Shown here one piece after another: positions 55,201 through 64,000 of a DNA stretch of 64,000 bases; the stretch's first letter is position 1; every line of letters starts with the position of its first letter. The DNA lies in NCBI GenBank assembly GCA_011799875.1, contig CM022298.1:492445180-492509179 (forward strand), given 5' to 3'. The stretch is from Thinopyrum elongatum. Lineage: Eukaryota > Streptophyta > Magnoliopsida > Poales > Poaceae. The position numbers and the translations under genes were made by a program. The notes under the pieces are model-generated. The model was not told the origin of the DNA. It searched no databases and was given only the letters and a program-made list of their open reading frames with translations.

Positions 55201-56285
55201 CATTCAGTCGATATTATTCTTAGGCAAAGATAGCGACCAATCTTTTTTCTCCCACCATTTTCTTCCTGCAACCAGCGGACCCATGCAAATCGTAGTCAAC
55301 GTCGTAAATAGTTCTGGTCCATTATTATTTTTTGATAAGAATGCCCAACCCAGCCCAACACATTGGTGACACCACTTTATCCTCCGCCTTGGTGCGCTCG
55401 CCGCGGCGCCGCCGTCCGGCCCTGTCAACATAGTGAATCGGGAGAGGACTGTAGTTGTGAGTATGACAGTACGGACCCACCAGGTCCACTCCCGAACACA
55501 AGCAAGTGCCTCTTTTACTACTCAGATGCGCCCCTCGTTTTTTTTACTCTAATCCACCCTGCTGATATCTGGGACCCACATCATTGTCAACGTATAGTCA
55601 ATTAATGATAGAATTGCACAACTTTTTTTTTTGAGGATTTGTTCGGAGGAGCAGGCTATAAACTGGGTTGTGCGGTCTCTGTGGCCCGTCTAACAACATG
55701 ACCAGCCCAGCAATTTTTTCTTTGGGAAAATAGGTAGCCCACTATTTCTTTTTGAAGAATACCCAAGCTAGGCATATTTGTTTTCTCCGACTTACTGGGC
55801 TGCAAATCTTTCAAGACGAGGAGGGATGCATTCCGGCCTGGCCAAGGAGTATGGGCAGTATATCTTAAAAGTAATATGAAAGGGGTTGCAAATTCCAAAA
55901 AAATTGTAGCAAATGGGCAATTAGTTTTGTTTTTTTGTTCTTCACTGATATTTTATATTTCATTGGATTTTAACATGACATAGTACTACTTTATTTTTAA
56001 ATTTGTTTTAGTATGGCTACTATTTTTTGGATTAAGAATATTTTGTTCCCCAGCAAAAATATGTGAATTTTAAAATTCCGCACATTTTTTAGTTCAATTT
56101 TTTAACCTTGGCACTGACCAGAAAATGGGCAGCAATACTAAAAATGGAAAATGGGCTGCAATAAATTCCATATGAATTAGCAAATGGGCAGTAAATTATA
56201 AAAATAATAGCAAATGGGCTGTACACGCCACAGATTTCGAGGCTGACTTGTTTACGTAAGGCTTTGTCAGTCAACACACGATTCT

Positions 56286-57320
56286 AGCAGCAGTGACTGT
56301 TGGATGTCCATCCAACGACCGACGTGCTTCTTCAATCTCTGATCTTCCTAAACCAACGCCGGCGGGACTGCCTGCTCCCTCCTCTTGTGGCTGGCTGTGA
56401 TGCCGTGTAGGCTTCACCGGCCCACCCTACTCCCTCCGCTGGCCTGGCCATCCCTCTACCCACCTGCACGTCCTGTTATTCTCCGATGACGGCAGCCTCA
56501 CGCCGCAGCCAAACCAGTCAACCGTCATACTCTCCTCAACGTGGGCATCCACTGCTGTGTCTTCGCCGGCTCCGGGTCATTCCATTCCTAGGCCTCACCG
56601 TCGTCCACCGCGTTGGTGCTCTAGGCGCGGCGTGCTCAACATTCAACAAACGACAGCCATCGGAATATGGATGTACGTGGAGAGGCTGACAGTAGGGACC
56701 CCATGGTCCATGGCTGCACGCAAGCAACTGCCTCCTTATTACGCGAAAAAAATGATTCCTCCCACTGACATCTGGGGCGCACCGGTTCAGAGGCTGACCT
56801 GTGGGCCTATTAAGTTGACACGTACGCAGGGCTTTGTCAACTTAGTCAACAAACAATTCTAGCAACAGTGACCGTTGGATTTTAATCGAACGGTCCTGCT
56901 GCTTCTTCAATCGATGCTCTTCTTGCATCAGCCGCCCAAACCAGCGTCGGCGAGACCGCCTGCTCCTGCCTCTAGTGGCCGGCTGTGCTGCCGCACAGGC
57001 CTCACCGCCCCACCCTACTCCCACCGCTGGCTAGGCCATCCCTCTACTGTCTACTCACCCACAACCCGTGTTATTCTGTGGCGATGGCAGCCTCACACCA
57101 CAGCCGAACCAGTCAACCCTCGTACTCCTTTTTGCGTGGGCATCCACTGCCGTGTCTTCCCCGGCTCCACACCGTCCCCTTCCAGGCCTCGCCGTCGTCC
57201 ACCGCCTTGGTGCTCTTGGCGTGGCGTGGTCAACGTGGTCAAGGAACGACTTCCATCGGAAGAGGACTATACATGGAGAGGCTGATAGCTGGGTCCACGG
57301 CCGCAGCAAGGAAGTGCAAC
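56286..57320. repeat. Direct duplication of ~570 bp in CACTA region
   Basis: Each unit starts with gtgac(t/c)gttggat, then ttcttcaatc, then accggcccaccctactcc-like sequence, and includes tcaccgtcgtccaccg or tcgccgtcgtccaccg. The units are about 573 bp apart and diverged. Confidence 0.7.
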
Positions 57321-58017
57321 CTCATTATGCGTAAAATAATTATTCCTCCACCTGACAGCAGGGACCCACCGGAAGGGACTCTGTATTTTGCGAAAAAAAC
57401 ATTTCCCCCTGAAAGCTGGGACCTACCAGCTACATCTTCGCACGCAAGTAAGTGCGTCCATATGACGGGCAAAAAAATGATTCTCCCCCCTGACCGCTGG
57501 GACCCACCATCAATAACTTCGCACGCAAGGAAGTGCCTCCTTATCCTCCCTGACAGTCGGGACCCACCTGGTCGAAGCGTACGTAGCGTTGTCATTCTGG
57601 TCGCGAACGTGTACGTACATACTGGTCGATCGGTCTCTCTGCAACGATGAACCGTGGCCGAGCAAGCAGTGGCACATGTAGTAGTAGAGCCCCCGACGTA
57701 GCAGTTTAGGCAGTCCAGTCAAAACCGTGTACACGTACGTACAGCCAGATGCCAAAAAATACGGCCACGGACGTACATACGGGCGGGGTCTCGAACACCT
57801 ACTCGCGCATTTGTATGACCAGGGCTCGTGTACATGGAGAGGCAACGGATGGCAGCAACGGCGTCCTATTCATCGGAAGCCAACCGGCTGGGTCGGAACG
57901 GAGAAACTGCGTCGTGTTCATGGGGAGGCAACGGAATGCATCGTGTTCATCGAGAGGCAACGGAATACGTCGTGTTCATCGGGAGCCAATCGGCTTGGAC
58001 GGAACAGCCGAAACGAG

Positions 58018-58370
58018 GTTTGGCGTACCGTAGAACGGAGGAAACAGGCCTTCTATTCGACCGCGTATGGTCGAAACGAGGTCCTGTTCATCGGGAAGGG
58101 TCTGGCGTACCGCAGAACGGAGGAAACGGCCTTCTGTTCGACTGCCTATGGTCGAAACGGGAACCTGTTCACCGGGAGGGGTCTGGCGTACCACAAAACG
58201 GAGGAAACGGACTTCTCTTCGAGCTCCTACGGTCGAAACGGGGTCTTGTTGATTGGGAGGGGTGTGGCGTACCGCAAAACGGAGGAAATGGACTTCTCTT
58301 CGACCTCCTACGGTCGAAACGGGGGTCCTGTTCATCTGGAGGGGTGTGGCGTACCGCAAAACGGGACTCC
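58018..58370. repeat. 81-82-bp tandem array, about five units
   Basis: The anchor tggcgtacc occurs at 58021, 58103, 58184, 58265 and 58347. The unit contains aacggaggaaa, cttct, ttcga and ggtcgaaac. Because 81 is divisible by 3, long open frames arise across it. Confidence 0.85.
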
Positions 58371-58379
58371 ACGGGGCTA

Positions 58380-58905
58380 CTGTTCATCCACCGTCTACAG
58401 CCTCGCTCCAGCCTCCACGGGACTACTGTTCATCCACCGTCGACCTCCTCCAGCCTCCACCTGTGACTGTTCATCCATGGCGTCTCCCTCCTGCCTCCAC
58501 CAGCTACTATTCATCCACAGGCTCCTGTTCATCCAGCCTCCACCGGCTACTGTTCAACTAGCCCTCCATGGGCTACTGTTCATCCAGCCCTCCACGGGGT
58601 CCTGTTCATCCACCCCCAACCGGCTCGATCGGGGTCCTGTTCATCCAGCGGCAATGGCCTCTACTACCACGGGGTCCTGTTCATCCAACCCCCACCGGGA
58701 ACTGTTCATCCAACCCCCAACAACGCTCACTGTTCATCAAGAGGCAACAGGTTCGGTCAGCTTCAGTTAGCAGTTGTAGCGAAGGAATCGCTCGATCGGG
58801 TTCAGTTAACAGCCAGGGATCGATTGATCGCTCTGGTTCAGTAACGCGTAGCTAGTGCAATCGCTCGGGTTCAGTAGGTGAACGCCTCGCTCAGGTTCAG
58901 TTAGA
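58380..58905. repeat. CACTA subterminal motif clusters
   Basis: tgttcatcc or close variants about every 25-45 bp, then ggttcagt variants. In CACTA elements such motifs are thought to bind the transposase. Confidence 0.75.
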
Positions 58906-59264
58906 GCCCAACGCCTCGCACCCACGCGCGTGTGTGTACGAGAGAAACATGCAATCCCTCCGTGCATCGCTTGGCCCCGACCACCCACCGTAACCGGGAA
59001 CTCCCCGATATTTTCCTCGCCCTCGCTTCTACCACGGTTTTTTCCATCATGGATGGCCCAAAGAATGTCATGCAGCTGCGTCTCCGGCCCGCCTAGTATG
59101 AAAAGCCCATTTTCTGTCATGATTTTTTGTCATAGAAGTAGGAGCCCACCACATCTATGATGATACCGGGTTTTGTCACAATTATCGTCATAGAAGTGTC
59201 ATAAGCATGACAGGAAAAAATTCGTTCGGCCCAAAATGTCACGGATGTGTCTTTTTTTGTAGTG

Positions 59265-61122
59265 AATTGCCAATTGATGTAAGAGACAAAGATCCATCAG
59301 AATCAATTCAAGACTTGTCTATTGGCAAGATTCGTCCAACGGAGGTAAAGGAGAGCACTTCGTCCATACAAGTGGAAGCCTCAACTTCACATCAAGGTGA
59401 ACCACAAGTTGACTTGGAAGCATCCACAAGTGGAACTTGTCAAGACGAAGGAAATGAGGAAGTATAACCAGATGATCCACCTCGACCTCCTTCTCCACCT
59501 CCACAAGCGAACAACAACGCCAACAACAATGAAGAAGAAGAAGAAGAAGACAATGATGAGGATGTTCCACCCCAACCCAAGCAAAAGCTTCCATGATTTA
59601 GAGCAAGAATCTCAAGAGATCATCCCGCCGAACAAATCTTCGATGACATCCAAACCGGGAGAATAACTTGCTCTAAAACTCATTTGGCTAACTTTTGTGA
59701 ACATTACTCATTCATTTCTAGCATTGAACCTATGAGGGTTGAAGAAGCCCTTGAGGATCCGGATTGGATAAATTCTATGCACGAAGAGCTCCACAACTTC
59801 GAGAGAAACCAAGTGTGGACATTGGTTGAGAAGCCCAAGGACGACCAAAACATCATTGGTACAAAATGGGTGTTTCGGAATAAGCAAGATGAGGATGGTC
59901 AAGTTGTATGCAACAAGGCACATCTCGTTGCTCAAGGCTACACTCAAGTCGAAGGTATGGACTATGGTGAGACATATGCCCCCGTTGCTAGACTTGAGTC
60001 CATTCACATTTTACTTGCTTATGCCAATCATCATGATATCACTTTATACCAAATAGACATTAAGAGTGCTTTTCTAAATGGTGAAATTGAGGAGGAAGTT
60101 TATGTTAAAAAACCTCCAGGCTTTGCTAATCCCAAGAAACCTAATCATGTCTACAAACTTCACAAAGCTCTTTATGGTCTTAAACAAGCTCCTAGAGCAT
60201 GGTATAAATGCTTGACTAAATTTCTCATTGAAAAAGGCTTTGAAATTGGGAAAATTGATTCTACACTTTTTACTAAAAGGGTTGATGGTGAATTATTTTT
60301 GTGCCAAATTTATGTCGATGATATCATATTTGGTTCTACTAACCCCCATTTTAGTGAAAAGTTTAGAAGGCTAATGTCGGAGAAGTTTGAGATGTCTATG
60401 ATGAGTGAACTCAATTTTTTCCTTGGCTTGCAAATCAAGCAAACTAAGGAGGGTACCTTTGTCTCACAAACAAAGTATACCAAAGATCTTTTCAAGAAGT
60501 TCAACATGCAAGAAAGCAAAGGTATGAAAACCCCCATGCCTACTAGTGGACATCTTGACTTGACAAAGGATGGCAATCCGGTTGACCAAAAGGTTTACCG
60601 TTCTATGATTAGTTCATTGTTATATCTATGTGCCTCCCATCCCAATATTATGCTAAGTGTGTGCATGTGTGCACGATATCAAGCGGCTCCCAAAGAGTGT
60701 CATCTTAAGGCCGTGAAAAGGATAGTGAGATATTTAATTCATACACCAAACTTTGGCATTTGGTATCCTAAGAGGTCATCTTTTGATCTTGTTGGCTATT
60801 CCGACTCGGATTATGCCGGTGACAAGGTTGATAGAAAGTCCACTTCGGGTACTTGTCAATTTCTTGGTAGATCTATTGTCTCTTGGTCCTCCAAGAAACA
60901 AAACTCGGTATCCTTATCCACCGTCGAAGCGGAATACATTGCTGCCGGATCATGTTGTGCTCAATTACTTTGGATGACCCCAACTCTTAAAGATTATGGG
61001 ATACATGTGAAACATGTTTCATTGCTTTGTGACAATGAGAGTGCTATTAAGATTGCTCACAATCACGTGCAACATTCACGACCTAAGCATATTGAAGTTC
61101 GTCATCATTTCATTCGTGATCA
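59265..61122 (+). pseudogene. Copia reverse transcriptase-RNase H, 3' half of pol, broken
   Basis: One frame with stops at 59465 and 59595. It starts in the acidic linker after integrase (EDKDPSES-type, EEEEEED). Then comes the RT: TYAPVARLESIHILLAYA, the QIDIKSAFLNGE block, YGLKQAPRAW and the catalytic YVDDIIFGS. Copia RNase H follows with DSDYAGD, STSGTCQFLG, SKKQNSVSLSTVEAEYIA and DNESAI. Homology stops abruptly at about 61122 (FIRDH), so the last residues, polypurine tract and 3' LTR are missing. It is colinear with the 5' half at 15399-17160; about 60-90 residues between them are absent. Confidence 0.88.
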
Positions 61123-62046
61123 TCTACTACCCCCATAAAAGCACGAAAGGCGGAGATCCGGACAATCTCATCCATCCAGAGGGTTGAATCCTACATTCCA
61201 CGTGGCTCTGATGTTTAGCACCAACCATGTTTTACACACACTTAATTACCCACGCTGCCATCGGTAACCACGCACCCATGTTTTACCCGCAAATGCCATT
61301 GTGTCTTTCCTTCTTCCCCATAACACCGTTCCAATTTCCAACTCCACCCCACGTTCGATCTGAAACTAGATGAAGGACCCGTTCCTTGCGTCAGTCATGT
61401 AACTAGAGGGAAAGAGCGAAGAGAAGCGCGGCGGCCGTGCCGGTTGTGGCGGATCTGGACGAGGGGTTTCCACGGGCCCCATTCGTTGCGCCGGCCATGG
61501 AGACATAGAGATCAAAGGGAAGTGCGGCGGCGGCGCCGCTCGTTGTGGCGGCGGCCTGGACGTCACGGGTGTGGCGACCAGGTTGCGGCCGCCGTCGACG
61601 ACCCACTCCACACGCGGCCTGCCCTTCCCCAACGCCACCGCGTACCTGCGCCCCACTCCTCCGCCACCTCCAATGTCACCCCCTGCACACCGATGCTGGG
61701 ATGCGCTGGACTGGTAGCTTCCCCTACATCCTTGCAGCCACTCATACCTCTAATGTTGCCTCTCTCTATCCTATAGAGGCGTCAAACTAGACACCGCAGA
61801 CATCACAGCCTGGGCACCATGCCATACACAATTAAAGAGTTCTTTTGTACTGCTCCCTCTGATTGTCGCGCTCATCCAGGTTGCCAGCTGGGCAGAGGTG
61901 TGGTGTTGGCCAAGGCAAGATCACGAGAACAATTTAAAGCTGAAGTCGCCCATGTAATTCTGTTCATCAAAGGTGCTCTCTCTTTTCTGTTTGCTTTTTT
62001 CTATACTTCGTCCTATGATCAGTGGGAGTTTAGAATCTATGTTTGA
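61123..62046 (+). other. Gene-like sequence with one exon-like ORF, unidentified
   Basis: GC-rich until about 61700. A plus-strand frame at 61819-61965 encodes a C-, K- and E-containing peptide (CQLGRGVVLAKARSREQF) and is followed by an AAAG|GTGCTC donor-like site. I do not recognise it; a captured exon is possible. Confidence 0.3.
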
Positions 62047-64000
62047 GTACTAATTTCTCTGTCTACTGGGAGGAAGAAGCATGGTGGTCGAACCTTTGTG
62101 ACTATGTCAATCACGTGCTTTGTTTCAACTCATAATGTGTCCCATATACATTAAGCTATCAAATCATAGAACATAATTTTGCTCTTGACTTTTCTGTAAT
62201 TCCCAGTTTATTGCTTCACTTGGACTATTTGGGGCTTATTTGAAATAACCTTCTCTGATAGTGCAACAAAACAAGATGAACACAAACAAAAGATTATTTA
62301 ATAAGAAGGCACACCATGATTTGTAGAGAAGACAAAAGGTTGTGTAAAAATTGTGTCATTGACGTTGTTCTCTCCTCACATGGCAGCCTACCAAGGCCCA
62401 TCTCTCCTCCACCGGGCCAGCACAGTCCTTTTCTTCACATCTCCTTGATGCCTCTATGACTACGACTAGGCCGTTGACATGGACAGATCCCGCCGTGAGA
62501 GCGTGACGAAACCTATGTAGCATCAGGTGTGGTATCTGGCGAGGAGGGATGCGGCTCTACATGCCCACCTGTCGTAGGTACAAATCTGGCCCCAAATCCT
62601 CATTCCTGCTTAACGTTTCATGAAGCAAAGAGATGTTTTTTGCCTCTCTCTTTTTGCTCCATTTTGTTATGCTGCTGGCCTTTGTTATAACATCCTGGAA
62701 ATATTTTGGTTCATGTGAATACCAAGTCAGTATCATCACACTCATACGACTGCTTTGCAATTTCCATGTTTGCATATATATCATTCCAGCGACCATTGCA
62801 CACTAAAAGAAATTTTCTTCTACAAATACAGGTCTCATTCCTTAAATGCTTCATTGTCTGATATTGATTTAACTTATTTTCATGTGACATAGAATGATCC
62901 ATAAATTTTAATGCACCTATAAATGTTCTGCTCCTGCAAATGTACTTCTTACACGCGCATGCCAATGCAATACCTCTCTAATTGTCTATCAAGCTGTAGA
63001 AATGCTTTCTGCAAAAAATTTAATGTTCCGTTGTTTACTATGAATATGATCTCTACCGTTCTACACATGAATGTTCTTCTAAAAGGTAAAATTAATATAA
63101 AACTCCATCCGAACTTATACACAATATTGGAAGTAATAGTGCGAGGGAAGCCAAGCAAATATTTGCCGAGAAAAAAGGGTTTCAAAACTTTTGTACTCCT
63201 TAATTCAATCAAAAGACAATTGCATGTATTGAGAACTATATCATTACTTATTTCAGAGAAGGATGTGCTTAGTGATGCATCAAATGCTTAATTTGAGTTG
63301 GATTTCCATGATTTTGGTTTATCAGTTGTTGAAAAGAATACAAAATTGAGTACAGAAGTCTTACTACAATTCGCGAATTAGTACGCTTTGTCATCCTTTG
63401 TCATATAAGATCATCTTCTTTGTCGTCAAAAGAAAAGTTCCCTAAGCAAGCAAAATACAACTATGTGCTCTTTCATGTTTGTGTTATTTTCAGTCGGACA
63501 ACAATATGAAGTTCCTGGCTCTTATGATTCGTCTAACTATTTAGGTACATATGCAAGTTATTTCTGCATTCAGATATGACATGTGAATCCATACAGGTGC
63601 ATGTGAGAGCTACATGATGGGTGTCCTCTCTTGCAACTATCACCAGTCACCGGCACGCAAACCGGACCATCCAGCGCCGCCTTTGTGACCATCACTAGCC
63701 ACAGACCAAATAGCATGTGCGAGCTGGAGCAAACAACTGGAGGTTGTGCAGGCGCTCTGCCGCATACATCTTTGTAAAAAAAGTCGGCAGAGCAAGGGGT
63801 AAGCAGACCAGAGGAGCAACCCATGCACATGAATTATTAATGTACGCAATTCAGTTGATTTGTTTTAGGGATTGTTTTATTAGCAGAACCTCGCTCATTT
63901 ATTTTCCAAATATTTTATTACTGACTTGCGTATGAATTTTATATTTACATGGACAACACATGTTTTGCAGAAAGAAAGCATGCAAAATATACAATTGGGT
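62047..64000. other. AT-rich sequence, no firm features
   Basis: A minus-strand frame at 62711-62965 encodes a Y-, C- and K-rich peptide of 84 residues without a recognised domain. Nothing else is supported. Confidence 0.4.

Larger units (their letters stand above)
55201..59264 (-). mobile_element. CACTA transposon right terminal region
   Basis: The right end reads ...cacggatgtgtctttttttGTAGTG, the inverted CACTAC terminus, and lies exactly at the Copia junction. Inside are subterminal repeats typical of CACTA elements: about a dozen tgttcatcc motifs (58380-58735), ggttcagt motifs (58750-58905), a five-unit 81-bp array (58020-58370) and a ~573-bp direct duplication (56286-56868 and 56860-57320). 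The left boundary 55201 is arbitrary. No transposase and no CACTAC-starting left end are visible. CACTA elements usually give 3-bp duplications, which cannot be tested without the left end. Confidence 0.7.

Noticed and set aside
57727..58770. 347-codon plus-strand ORF
   Set aside because: It spans the 81-bp array and tgttcatcc repeats. Units divisible by three keep frames open on several frames and both strands; the sequence is CACTA subterminal repeat.
61819..62046. UvrC-like or other DNA-repair exon
   Set aside because: The peptide has a vague resemblance only; no catalytic motif or adjacent exon supports it.

Overview
The window is intergenic DNA of a large, repeat-rich grass genome. The LTR families, the CACTA terminus, the Stowaway/Tourist MITEs and the Helitron termini together point to the Triticeae (wheat, Aegilops or barley group). 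The species cannot be fixed from sequence alone. There is nothing bacterial or organellar. All family assignments come from reading motifs; no database was searched.

Layout. (1) 1-13839 is one minus-strand Gypsy-type element whose 3' part lies left of the window. Its single recognisable ORF is split by a complete plus-strand non-autonomous Gypsy element (81-6865, 5-bp TSD on both sides). Its 5' LTR (7357-13839) is split by a 5-kb TIR transposon (7975-12969, 8-bp TSD, ~172-bp TIRs). That transposon looks like a Pack-MULE: it carries a three-exon gene with a zf-XS-like zinc finger and a second small promoter-equipped ORF. (2) 13840-17160 is the 5' half of a Copia element (LTR, PBS, gag, protease, integrase). 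(3) 17161-59264 is a 42-kb block with gene-like sequences, MITEs, Helitrons and GA/CA-rich tracts. It is interrupted by an outer Gypsy element (26476-43747) that itself contains a complete nested Athila-type Gypsy (26652-36719, 5-bp TSD). The block ends at 59264 in a CACTA terminus with its subterminal repeats. (4) 59265-61122 is the missing 3' half (linker, RT, RNase H) of a Copia element in the same orientation. (5) 61123-64000 is weakly gene-like sequence with no firm call.

Best host-type genes: a 240-aa DEDDy 3'-5' exonuclease (45660-46382, minus), an intact 241-aa coiled-coil orphan with a TATA box (48018-48743, plus), a SINA-type E3 ligase fragment fused to a Helitron end (51275-52090, minus), a broken F-box/DUF295 gene (53181-54610, plus) and an AP2/ERF-like pseudogene (23662-24246, minus). 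The outer Gypsy element also carries an antisense gene with its own TATA box and a B3-like domain (37728-38510, plus).

The retroelement coding regions are all broken by stop codons or frameshifts, mostly of the kind expected from decay of methylated cytosine. None of them looks autonomous. The most unusual content is the passenger or captured genes: the zf-XS gene in the MULE, the B3 gene antisense in the Gypsy element, the AP2-like gene, and the gene block bounded by two halves of a Copia element and one CACTA end.
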